From contig PWKM01000205.1 in the NCBI GenBank assembly GCA_003559755.1, positions 1 through 5,164 on the forward strand: a DNA stretch of 5,164 nt, given 5' to 3'. Of the stretch, positions 1 to 5,164 are shown piece after piece. Below the pieces are notes generated by a model. It was given only the letters and a program-made list of their open reading frames with translations. It was not told the origin of the DNA and ran no database searches. Every line of letters starts with the position of its first letter. The stretch's first letter is position 1. A program made the translations under genes and the position numbers. This DNA is from Planctomycetota bacterium (GTDB lineage Bacteria > Planctomycetota > PUPC01).

Positions 1-599
1 AGCTTGTACACGTCGCGGTAGATCGTGCGGGGAGAGGGCACGGCGAGAAATGCCATGTACAGATCGAGGGCGACCGGATCGATCACCCGGGGGACCCCGT
101 CGAGAGCCGTCAGCCCGCCCAACTCCGAGGCGAAGGCGAAGAACGAGCCGCCCCGGTGATAGACCAGCGGTTTCTCGCCCAGGCGGTCGCGGGCGAGCAG
201 CAGCCGCTGGTTCGGCTCGTCCCACAGGGCAAACGCGAACATCCCGTCGAGGGCGGCGACGCACTCCGGACCCTGCTCCTCGTACAGATGGACGATCACC
301 TCGTTGTCGCTCTGCGTCCGGAAGGTATGGCCCCGGGCTTCGAGGTCTTTTCGCAGTTCCCGGAAGTTATAAATCTCGCCGTTGCAGACGAGCCGGACGG
401 CTCCGTCCTCGCTGGCCATCGGCTGGTGGCCGGTCTCGGGGTCGATGACCGACAGCCGGGCGTGTCCGAGCCCGCATCGGCCGACGACCTCGGCACCCGA
501 ATCGTCCGGTCCGCGATGCCGCATCCGGGCGACCATCCGCTCGACCGCCGTCCGCGAGGCCGGGTCTTCATCGTTCAGGATGCCCGCGATTCCGCACAT
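1..599 (-). CDS. asnB: Asparagine synthase (glutamine-hydrolysing), N-terminal part, cut by the window edge
   Basis: This gene encodes the N-terminal 199 residues of a class II glutamine amidotransferase of the asparagine synthase family, which in the cytosol moves ammonia from glutamine to aspartate using ATP. The protein starts MCGIAGIL, so Cys2 is the catalytic nucleophile once Met1 is removed. Glutamine-pocket motifs follow in family order: RHRGPDDSG (28-36), ARLSVID with Arg49, CNGEIYNFR with Asn73 and Glu75, and SDNE with Asp98. Then come GMFAFALWD, ARDRLGEKPL and the inter-domain segment PSPRTIYRDVYKL, which ends at the left edge. The C-terminal PP-loop synthetase domain lies outside the window. 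The ATG is preceded by GGGAG five bases upstream. The reading frame is intact. A related amidotransferase used in surface-sugar or peptide modification cannot be excluded without the C-terminal half, so the gene symbol is provisional while the family call is firm. Confidence 0.93.
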   Translation of the reverse strand, partial: MCGIAGILNDEDPASRTAVERMVARMRHRGPDDSGAEVVGRCGLGHARLSVIDPETGHQPMASEDGAVRLVCNGEIYNFRELRKDLEARGHTFRTQSDNEVIVHLYEEQGPECVAALDGMFAFALWDEPNQRLLLARDRLGEKPLVYHRGGSFFAFASELGGLTALDGVPRVIDPVALDLYMAFLAVPSPRTIYRDVYK

Positions 600-604
600 A
601 GTTT

Positions 605-609
605 CTCCC
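605..609 (-). promoter_or_regulatory. Ribosome binding site of asnB
   Basis: GGGAG on the minus strand, five bases before the ATG at 599. It supports the MCGIAG start, which is also required because Cys2 must be the processed N-terminus. Confidence 0.6.
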
Positions 610-618
610 GGCTGTGTC

Positions 619-648
619 ATTATAGGCCGGCTCTGAGGATAACGGGAA
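619..648 (-). promoter_or_regulatory. Probable asnB promoter
   Basis: A perfect TATAAT lies at 624-619 on the minus strand. A weak -35 (TTCCCG, 648-643) sits 18 bases further upstream. The predicted transcript start near 612 leaves a leader of about 12 bases carrying the GGGAG site. The -10 is convincing but the -35 is poor, so strength or dependence on an activator is unknown. If real, asnB is transcribed independently of the nuclease gene upstream. Confidence 0.45.
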
Positions 649-681
649 GCGCGGTCCCTGGCAAGCGGCGGCCGAGCGGGG

Positions 682-1938
682 TCACCGGACGGAAATGATG
701 AGGTCCAGCAACGGTTTCATTGCCAGCCAGGAGTCCGTAAACAAGTCCAGCACCTGTTCGGACCGGACCTCAGGCGAGTCATAGCTGAAATGCATCTCAA
801 TACCGAACTGGACGTTGGACTGCTTGTTGCACAGCACGTTGTAGAGCCCCAGCAGCCATTGGGGCTGATATTTGATGGCCTCGCTCTCGCGATCGACAAG
901 GGTCCGCAGGTCAACGTCAAGGCGGGCATCCACTTCCGGCCGAGCCCCTTGACTCGGATAGTGCCGTTGGGTCGCGTAGATCATCGGGCGAGCTCCGGCA
1001 CACCGTTGCGTAACGGATCGGGTGTTATTCTCGATCTCCAGCACGACATCTTGGAATCCTTCGTACCCCAGGTTTCTGAGCTTTGATCGAACGCCGCCCT
1101 TCACGCCGTTGGGAACGGTCACGCAAGCCGCGGCCCCTTTCGAGCCCATGTCCATCGTCAAGTGAGGGAAATCCGTGTGGTTCTTTGCTTTGCGGGCGGC
1201 GCGCAAAGGCAGGTAATCCCAAACGGGATCGTTCCCGCGCCCTGTGATAGAGCCCCGGCGATCGCCTTTCGGGTCGACCCCGAGTCGATGGAGCGGTTCC
1301 AGGGCCTGTAGCTCGTCGCCCATCAATCGGATAAGTCGTCGCCCCTCCCGCGCGGTGTACGGATGGTCCTTATCGAATTTCAGCCCGTCGAACATTGTAA
1401 TTGTCCCCCGGATTCCGTAATTTTGAGCGATCATTTTTGATTCGAACACCTGCATGTAGTCAACGAGTATCCGCGCCCATTCAGACTCTCCTGACCGTTC
1501 GGAGAACCAATGGTAGATTTCGCGCCATTGCTTGTGATGAACGAAGTCGGGCAGACATCCGCGTGGCTGATCCACCGTAAAACTGACAACTCCCGCAACG
1601 CGAAACCCGTGTTTCTCCAAGGTGTTGCGGTGCTTGCGCAGTTGGGGCCGGTGTAGCGGAGCTTGCACTTTTGATTCGATCGCCACCGCCCATTCCTCTT
1701 GAGTGTAGATACACGCATCCGGAAGCCCCCTGGCTTCGCCGTCTTCCCGTGGGGCCGGCTCGCCGGGTACGCTCTGCTCCACGATCCGGAGTTGAGGGCC
1801 GGGCGGGACGTCTGACAGCCCAAGCCACTTCAGAAACGGGCGCGTCAGCCGCGGCTCTCTCGACAGTGTGCAAACGAGGGCATGCGTCAGGCGATTTTCC
1901 GGCTGAGCGTACTGGTCGAATGGATTTCGAGTCACCAC
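682..1938 (-). CDS. Orphan PD-(D/E)XK nuclease-like protein with uncharacterised C-terminal region
   Basis: This 418-residue protein of unknown role probably has a nuclease fold. Its N-terminal third carries the PD-(D/E)XK signature: LPDACIY with Asp74, VAIESK with Glu88 and Lys90 at the end of the next hydrophobic strand, and PQLRKH with Gln99, like the trailing helix of RecB-type nucleases. Before it, PENRLTHAL (13-21) with Glu14 supplies the usual leading acidic helix. WREIYHWF (138-145) and a helix around 158-172 close the domain. Residues from about 175 to 418 contain a conserved-looking stretch (FPHLTMDMG, VTVPNGVKG) that I cannot assign; there are no membrane segments or signal peptide. 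The start is GTG, immediately followed by a second GTG, and an in-frame stop lies a few codons upstream, so no longer form is possible. The gene is less GC-rich than its neighbours. No methyltransferase or partner lies nearby. A defence role is inference; the nuclease fold is well supported by motifs. Confidence 0.75.
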   Translation of the reverse strand: MVTRNPFDQYAQPENRLTHALVCTLSREPRLTRPFLKWLGLSDVPPGPQLRIVEQSVPGEPAPREDGEARGLPDACIYTQEEWAVAIESKVQAPLHRPQLRKHRNTLEKHGFRVAGVVSFTVDQPRGCLPDFVHHKQWREIYHWFSERSGESEWARILVDYMQVFESKMIAQNYGIRGTITMFDGLKFDKDHPYTAREGRRLIRLMGDELQALEPLHRLGVDPKGDRRGSITGRGNDPVWDYLPLRAARKAKNHTDFPHLTMDMGSKGAAACVTVPNGVKGGVRSKLRNLGYEGFQDVVLEIENNTRSVTQRCAGARPMIYATQRHYPSQGARPEVDARLDVDLRTLVDRESEAIKYQPQWLLGLYNVLCNKQSNVQFGIEMHFSYDSPEVRSEQVLDLFTDSWLAMKPLLDLIISVR

Positions 1939-1948
1939 GCCGATTTGG

Positions 1949-1955
1949 TCCCCTT
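1949..1955 (-). promoter_or_regulatory. Ribosome binding site of the nuclease gene, overlapping a -10-like element
   Basis: AAGGGGA on the minus strand lies 10 bases before the GTG at 1938, slightly far but usable. It overlaps TATAAG (1958-1953), which resembles a -10 box. The two readings compete: if TATAAG is the -10, transcription starts near 1946 and the message is almost leaderless; if AAGGGGA is the ribosome site, transcription starts upstream, possibly by read-through from glyS. Confidence 0.4.
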
Positions 1956-1993
1956 ATATGCTCACAGGAAGCGGCCTGCCTGCGACAGGTGGC

Positions 1994-2033
1994 CAGAGTG
2001 TCTCTCGACCGGTGGTGTGACCGTCAGAGTGTC
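1994..2033. repeat. 9-base direct repeat in the glyS-nuclease gap
   Basis: CAGAGTGTC occurs at 1994-2002 and again at 2025-2033, a 31-base offset, just downstream of the glyS stop. The offset is about three helical turns, which could place two protein sites on one face of the DNA, but two copies of nine bases may also be chance. No GC hairpin with a T tract is visible in this gap, so I see no intrinsic terminator for glyS. Confidence 0.3.
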
Positions 2034-2037
2034 AGCG

Positions 2038-3420
2038 TCACCCCAGCTTTTCTTCCAAATATGCAGGAATTCGGTCGAGGGCGATGCGGTCCTGCTCCAT
2101 CGTGTCGCGGTGGCGGACGGTCGCCTTGCGGTCGTCGATGCTGTCGAAATCGACAGTGATGCAGTATGGGGTGCCGATCTCGTCGTGCCGCCGATACCGC
2201 TTCCCGATGGACCCGGTTTCGTCCAGCATCGCCGGCCAGCGTCTGCGGAGGTCGTCGAAAAGCGGGTTGCTGATCGCCGTGAGGTTGTCTTTTCGGGACA
2301 GCGGGAACACGGCGACTTTGCACGGGGCAACGTCGGGCTTCAGCGCGAGGACGACTCGGGTCTCGCCGCGAACTTCCTCCTCGCGGTAGGCGCCACAGAG
2401 CAGAGCCAGGACGGTCCGGTTCACGCCGAAGGACGGCTCGACGACGTAGGGCAGATATTTCTCGTGGGTCATCGGGTCCTGATATTCGAGCGACTGGCCC
2501 GACGTTTCCTGGTGCTGCCGGAGGTCGTAGTCGGTCCGCGAGGCCGTGCCCTGCAGCTCGCCCCATCGTTCCCAGGGGAAGTAATATTCGAGGTCTGCGG
2601 TCCGGCTCGAGTAGTGGCTCAGTTCATCCTCACTGTGCTCGCGCCATCGCATCTTGTCCTCGCTCAGCCCGAGCGTTCGGAAGTAGTCCCAGGTCTCCTC
2701 CTGCCAGTGGTCGAACCACTCCATCTCGGTGCCCGGCTCGACGAAGAACTCGATCTCCATCTGCTCGAACTCGCGGGTGCGGAATATCCAGTTCCCGGTG
2801 GTGATCTCGTTGCGGAACGCCTTGCCGATCTGGGCGATGCCGAACGGCACCCGCATCCGCATCGAGTTCTGGACCAGGGCGAAGTTGTAGAAGATGCCCT
2901 GTGCCGTCTCGGGCCGGAGGTATGCGACCGAGCCCTCGTCCTCGACCGGGCCGACGTGGGTCTTGAACATCAGGTGGAACCGGCGGGCCTCGCCGAGTTC
3001 GCCCCCGCAGTTGGGGCAGGCGATCTCGTTCTTGCGGATGTGCTCGTCGATCTCATCGAGCGGATGGCCGGCGAGGTCCTCACCGGTCTCCTGCTCGATC
3101 AGCTTGTCGCCGGGGAACCGCCCGTGGCAGCGGTCGCACTCGACCAGCGGGTCGGTGAAGCTGTCCAGGTGGCCCGACGCCTCCCACACTCTGGGACTGG
3201 TGATGATGGACGAGTCGAGCCCGACCATGTCGTTGCGAGAGGTGACGAACTTATTCCACCAGGCCTCCCGCACGTTCCGGCAGATTTCCACCCCCAGCGG
3301 CCCCCAGTCCCACTGGTTCGCGAACCCCTGGTAGATTTCGGACCCCTGGAAGATGAGGCCGCGTCGTTTGCACAATGACCGCAGTTTCTGGAGGGATGCC
3401 GGTTCGGTTTCGGACGCCAT
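2038..3420 (-). CDS. glyS: Glycyl-tRNA synthetase, single-chain dimeric type
   Basis: This class II aminoacyl-tRNA synthetase charges tRNA-Gly with glycine in the cytosol. It is 460 residues long, the usual size of the single-chain homodimeric enzyme, and unlike the two-subunit GlyQ/GlyS form. The family segments appear in order: GSEIYQGFANQWDWGPLG (26-43), SGHLDSFTDPLVEC (82-95), a CxxC pair at 95-98 and another at 135-138 that probably bind zinc, LRPETAQGIFYNF (168-180), class II motif 2 from FRNE (202) through FRTREFEQMEIEFF (213-226) with its ATP-binding arginines, SRTDYDL (294-300), and motif 3 around EPSFGVNRTVLALL (328-341). The anticodon-binding domain follows from about 360 to the end, including IGKRYRRHDEIGTP (405-418). 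The ATG has AAGGAA seven bases upstream and directly follows the TAA of the small membrane protein gene, so the two are probably translationally coupled. The gene symbol follows common usage for the single-chain enzyme (some annotations use glyQS). Confidence 0.97.
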   Translation of the reverse strand: MASETEPASLQKLRSLCKRRGLIFQGSEIYQGFANQWDWGPLGVEICRNVREAWWNKFVTSRNDMVGLDSSIITSPRVWEASGHLDSFTDPLVECDRCHGRFPGDKLIEQETGEDLAGHPLDEIDEHIRKNEIACPNCGGELGEARRFHLMFKTHVGPVEDEGSVAYLRPETAQGIFYNFALVQNSMRMRVPFGIAQIGKAFRNEITTGNWIFRTREFEQMEIEFFVEPGTEMEWFDHWQEETWDYFRTLGLSEDKMRWREHSEDELSHYSSRTADLEYYFPWERWGELQGTASRTDYDLRQHQETSGQSLEYQDPMTHEKYLPYVVEPSFGVNRTVLALLCGAYREEEVRGETRVVLALKPDVAPCKVAVFPLSRKDNLTAISNPLFDDLRRRWPAMLDETGSIGKRYRRHDEIGTPYCITVDFDSIDDRKATVRHRDTMEQDRIALDRIPAYLEEKLG

Positions 3421-3645
3421 TTACTCGTTCCTTTTATTCTGGTGCCGCCACAGGGCCTGCAGCCGCCGGATTTTCCGCACGAGCACGATAAACATCAGCA
3501 CGCCCGCTGTGTACATCAGGATGTCCGCGAACAGCTCGTCCCGGAAATAAATCTGCGGGAGCAGTGCCAGGACGCACAGAATGATCGCGATCGGCTCCCA
3601 CGCCGGAGTCTTCGGGGGCGGCTTCGGGCTGTCGGTTTCGCTCAT
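3421..3645 (-). CDS. Small two-helix membrane protein of unknown function
   Basis: A 74-residue protein I do not recognise. A proline-rich hydrophilic N-terminus (1-14, with KPPPK) is followed by two hydrophobic helices, about 17-33 (ending in LALLPQIYF) and 38-56, linked by a very short charged turn (RDE). A strongly basic tail (RKIRRLQALWRHQNKRN) follows. The positive charges at both ends predict a hairpin with both termini in the cytoplasm. It is a credible gene: it has its own ribosome site (GAGGA, six bases before the ATG), an excellent promoter just upstream, GC-rich codon use, and a stop codon that abuts the glyS start with no gap. It is therefore the first gene of a two-gene unit with glyS. 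Its link to glycyl-tRNA charging may be no more than co-transcription. No function is assigned. Confidence 0.75.
   Translation of the reverse strand: MSETDSPKPPPKTPAWEPIAIILCVLALLPQIYFRDELFADILMYTAGVLMFIVLVRKIRRLQALWRHQNKRNE
3428..3433 (-). promoter_or_regulatory. Ribosome binding site of glyS inside the preceding gene
   Basis: AAGGAA on the minus strand, seven bases before the glyS ATG at 3420. It lies within the last codons of the small membrane protein gene, whose TAA immediately precedes that ATG. This is the arrangement expected for ribosome reinitiation or coupled translation. Confidence 0.7.
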
Positions 3646-3651
3646 TGTCAG

Positions 3652-3656
3652 TCCTC
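3652..3656 (-). promoter_or_regulatory. Ribosome binding site of the small membrane protein
   Basis: GAGGA on the minus strand, six bases before the ATG at 3645. It supports both the start codon and the reality of this short gene. Confidence 0.65.
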
Positions 3657-3672
3657 GTAATCGTGGGGGCGG

Positions 3673-3701
3673 ATTATATCGGCTGATAGCCCCCCTTTCA
3701 A
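3673..3701 (-). promoter_or_regulatory. Sigma70-type promoter for the membrane protein-glyS unit
   Basis: TTGAAA (3701-3696) and a perfect TATAAT (3678-3673) are separated by exactly 17 bases on the minus strand. Transcription should begin near 3666, giving a leader of about 20 bases. That leader is too short for a T-box or other glycine-tRNA-sensing riboswitch, so glyS seems not to be controlled by leader attenuation. This is the strongest promoter match in the window. Confidence 0.75.
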
Positions 3702-3720
3702 CCGCATCCCTGGCACGCCC

Positions 3721-3758
3721 GCCGGTCCCGGCGGCTTGCGGGAGAAAGCCGGGACGGC
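3721..3758. repeat. Inverted repeat around the thiouridine synthase -35
   Basis: The left arm GCCGGTCCCGGC (3721-3732) pairs with the right arm GCCGGGACGGC (3748-3758) with one bulged base, around a 15-base centre holding the TTGCGG -35. It lies between the two divergent promoters and upstream of both predicted transcript starts, so it would not be in either RNA. As DNA it is placed like an operator. It could also be chance symmetry in GC-rich sequence. Confidence 0.4.
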
Positions 3759-3764
3759 TAGAAT
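3736..3764 (+). promoter_or_regulatory. Promoter of the thiouridine synthase gene
   Basis: TTGCGG (3736-3741) and TAGAAT (3759-3764) are 17 bases apart, with transcription expected near 3771 and a leader of about 25 bases. The TTG of the -35 is also an in-frame potential start codon, but a start there would lie upstream of the transcript. This favours the GTG at 3796. Confidence 0.55.
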
Positions 3765-3784
3765 CCGCAAAACAAGCCCATTCC

Positions 3785-3790
3785 GAGGAG
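3785..3790 (+). promoter_or_regulatory. Ribosome binding site that fixes the GTG start at 3796
   Basis: GAGGAG lies five bases before the GTG at 3796. It decides the start against the longer in-frame reading from TTG at 3736, which has no comparable site and whose extra 20 residues would precede the strand leading into the PP-loop. Confidence 0.75.
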
Positions 3791-3795
3791 TTGAC

Positions 3796-4803
3796 GTGCC
3801 AGAAGCGGTTGCTCTCTTTTCAGGCGGGCTCGACAGCCAGCTCGCGGTAAAACTGATCGTGGACCAGGGCGTGGCGGTCGAGTGCCTCACCGCTGTCTCG
3901 GTCTTCCACCAGTCGAGCGCCGAGCCGGACGAGGACCATCCCACGGCCCGGGCGGCCCGGCGGCTGGGCGTGCCCATCACGTTCATCGACGTGAGCTCCG
4001 ACATGCTCGCCATGGTGAAGAACCCGAGCCACGGCCTGGGCAGCGGGATGAACCCGTGTATCGACTGCCGCGCGTTCCTGCTCCGCAAGGCGGCGGAGCG
4101 GATGGCCGAGACCGGGGCCGACTTCGTCGTTACCGGCGAAGTGCTTGGGCAGCGGCCGATGTCGCAGCGGGGGCAGCCGATGCGGCAGGTCGTCCGAGAG
4201 GCCGGACTGGAGGGGCTGGTGCTCCGGCCGCTCTGCGCCCGGCGCCTGCCTCCGACCATCCCCGAGCAGCGCGGTTGGGTGGACCGCGACCGGCTGCTCG
4301 GACTCGAGGGCCGGAGCCGCAAGCCCCAGATCAAGCTGGCCGCGGAACTGGGCATCGAGGAGTATCCGTCGCCCGCGGGCGGCTGCCTGCTCACCGACCC
4401 GGGGTTCGCCTTTCGGCTGGGCGAGCTGCTCGCCCACCGGGACGCCGACGTGCCCGACGTGGCCCTGCTCCGCCTGGGCCGACACTTCCGGCTGGACGAC
4501 AGGACGAAGGCGGTGATCGCCCGGAACGAGGCGGAGTGCCGCCGGCTCGAATCGCTTGCACTCGACGGGGACGTGCGGCTCGAAGCCGCCGAGTTCACCG
4601 GACCGGTGACGCTGTTGCGCGGGAATCCGTACGACGAAAATCTCCGAGCCGCCGCCCGGCTGACCGCGAAGTACGGCAAGGGGCGCGATGAACCGTCGGT
4701 GGCGGTGGACGTGACGCAGATCGGGGCGGCAGAGCCGGGCCGGATCACGGTGCGCCCAGCCGACGAATCGGAGGTGCAGCGCCGGATGATCCGTCGGGGA
4801 TAG
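3796..4803 (+). CDS. Predicted tRNA thiouridine synthase (ThiI/MnmA-like PP-loop ATPase)
   Basis: A 335-residue cytosolic enzyme of the PP-loop ATPase superfamily, predicted to adenylate a uridine in tRNA and replace its oxygen with sulfur; which uridine is unknown. The ATP-binding loop SGGLDS is at 9-14, directly after a short hydrophobic strand, as expected at a true N-terminus. GMNPCIDC (84-91) gives a CxxC pair (Cys88, Cys91). TGEVLGQRPMSQ (113-124) and LVLRPLCAR (141-149) follow, then GRSRKPQIKLA (172-182) and PAGGCLLTDP (193-202) with Cys197. Three cysteines so spaced resemble the iron-sulfur ligands of TtuA-type thiolases. The C-terminal part (about 220-335), with LLRLGRHFRL and IARNEAE, resembles the RNA-binding NFACT-R type region found fused to such enzymes; this last point is from memory. 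The N-terminal THUMP domain of classical ThiI is absent. The gene has its own promoter and is divergent from the glyS unit. Automatic annotation may mislabel it a thiouridylate methyltransferase. Confidence 0.85.
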   Translation: MPEAVALFSGGLDSQLAVKLIVDQGVAVECLTAVSVFHQSSAEPDEDHPTARAARRLGVPITFIDVSSDMLAMVKNPSHGLGSGMNPCIDCRAFLLRKAAERMAETGADFVVTGEVLGQRPMSQRGQPMRQVVREAGLEGLVLRPLCARRLPPTIPEQRGWVDRDRLLGLEGRSRKPQIKLAAELGIEEYPSPAGGCLLTDPGFAFRLGELLAHRDADVPDVALLRLGRHFRLDDRTKAVIARNEAECRRLESLALDGDVRLEAAEFTGPVTLLRGNPYDENLRAAARLTAKYGKGRDEPSVAVDVTQIGAAEPGRITVRPADESEVQRRMIRRG

Positions 4804-5164
4804 CCGGCACGGCCAACCCGCCGGTGGAGGCGGCATACGGCCGACCCTCGATATTCCGGCGTTTCCTGGTCTGGCCCGCGTCCTACGGTATATACGCAGA
4901 GGGTGCGCGTGGTCTGGCTCGGCCGGACCCGCGCGGCGATGCGGCGTAACATCTTTGCGCGGAACAAGTTGTGCGTTCAGGAAACCCGCAGAGCCGGGGC
5001 AGAAAAAACTTTTTTACGAAACGACCCGAAATCGTCGCAGGTTCATGTCCGCCAACCGGATACGGAACGCGATCGGGAAAAATTCCACAGGTGCTCCTCA
5101 TGTGCTCCGATTCGCGGATCCGATGATGTTTTTTCGAAGGAAATTATTGAGGAAACGCCCCGGC
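4804..5164. other. Region without a supported gene; AT-rich toward the right edge
   Basis: I see no gene I can defend in these 361 bases. Just after the thiouridine synthase stop are short GC inverted repeats (for example CCGCC at 4818-4822 with GGCGG at 4829-4833), but no T tract follows, so an intrinsic terminator is unproven. GTATATAC (4888-4895) is a perfect palindrome. A6-C-T6 lies at 5003-5015. From there composition shifts toward A and T, as is usual upstream of a gene. A plus-strand frame is open to the right edge, with ATGs at 5045, 5123 and 5126. It uses codons that look rare for this genome (TTT, TTA, AGG) and has no strong ribosome site, so I do not call it. GAGGAAAC near 5150-5157 could be the ribosome site of a gene starting just outside. 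Confidence 0.5.

Noticed and set aside
50..698. Plus-strand open frames opposite asnB
   Set aside because: The minus strand encodes the unmistakable MCGIAG glutaminase domain without interruption; the plus frames are compositionally biased shadows.
645..1973. Shared GGAAGCG on both sides of the nuclease gene as a possible target-site duplication
   Set aside because: Seven bases in GC-rich DNA can match by chance, the copies are not at equivalent borders, and no transposase or terminal inverted repeats are present.
1882..3378. Plus-strand open frame of 498 codons opposite glyS
   Set aside because: It is antisense to a certain glycyl-tRNA synthetase, has no recognisable motifs, and is explained by the GC-rich codon bias of glyS leaving the opposite strand free of stops.
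3736..3795. Longer thiouridine synthase starting at TTG 3736
   Set aside because: The TTG belongs to the likely -35 element, the predicted transcript starts after it, and GAGGAG before GTG 3796 gives a much better start.
4804..4833. GC inverted repeats after the thiouridine synthase stop as a terminator
   Set aside because: The stems are five base pairs and no T tract follows, so an intrinsic terminator is not supported.
3648..4967. Minus-strand open frames of 439 and 338 codons opposite the thiouridine synthase
   Set aside because: Their products are arginine, serine and proline rich with no motifs, and the plus-strand gene carries PP-loop and cysteine motifs; they are mirror artefacts.
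5036..5055. T-loop-like string GGTTCATGTCC suggesting a tRNA
   Set aside because: The consensus is broken inside the loop and there is no acceptor stem, anticodon arm or CCA end around it.
5081..5089. DnaA-box-like sequence AATTCCACA
   Set aside because: It differs from TTATCCACA at three positions, stands alone, and no other origin features are near.
4883..5101. 72-codon minus-strand frame in the right flank
   Set aside because: It has no ribosome site I can see, no motif and an arginine/proline-rich tail typical of random GC-rich frames.

Overview
The window comes from a GC-rich bacterium. It carries housekeeping translation and amino-acid genes plus one probable accessory nuclease. The single-chain glycyl-tRNA synthetase, the ThiI/MnmA-like thiouridine synthase and the compact sigma70-type promoters would fit a planctomycete or another deep-branching GC-rich phylum. 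That placement is inference, because no taxonomic marker is present.

Layout. Four genes lie head to tail on the minus strand, described here in transcription order. First is a 74-residue two-helix membrane protein (3645-3421), whose stop codon directly abuts the start of glycyl-tRNA synthetase (3420-2038). After a 99-base gap comes an orphan PD-(D/E)XK nuclease-like protein (1938-682). After an 82-base gap comes the N-terminal 199 codons of a glutamine-hydrolysing asparagine synthase (599-1), which runs off the left edge. On the plus strand, divergent from the membrane protein, is a PP-loop ATPase predicted to be a tRNA thiouridine synthase (3796-4803). The last 361 bases (4804-5164) hold no gene I can support.

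Control. The divergent gap (3646-3795) is the best-resolved regulatory region. It has a near-consensus minus-strand promoter (TTGAAA, 17 bases, TATAAT), a plus-strand promoter (TTGCGG, 17 bases, TAGAAT) and an inverted repeat around the plus-strand -35. The plus-strand promoter and a good ribosome binding site place the thiouridine synthase start at the GTG at 3796, not at the TTG further upstream in the same frame. asnB appears to have its own TATAAT-type -10.

How the genes relate. GlyRS and the thiouridine synthase both act on tRNA, and asparagine synthase feeds amino-acid supply, so the surroundings are housekeeping. The nuclease stands out. Its DNA is visibly less GC-rich than its neighbours, it has no methyltransferase or other restriction partner in the window, and its C-terminal half matches nothing I recognise. 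It is the best candidate here for an undescribed, possibly defence-related, function. The thiouridine synthase is also notable for a CxxC plus distal Cys arrangement that suggests an iron-sulfur cofactor.
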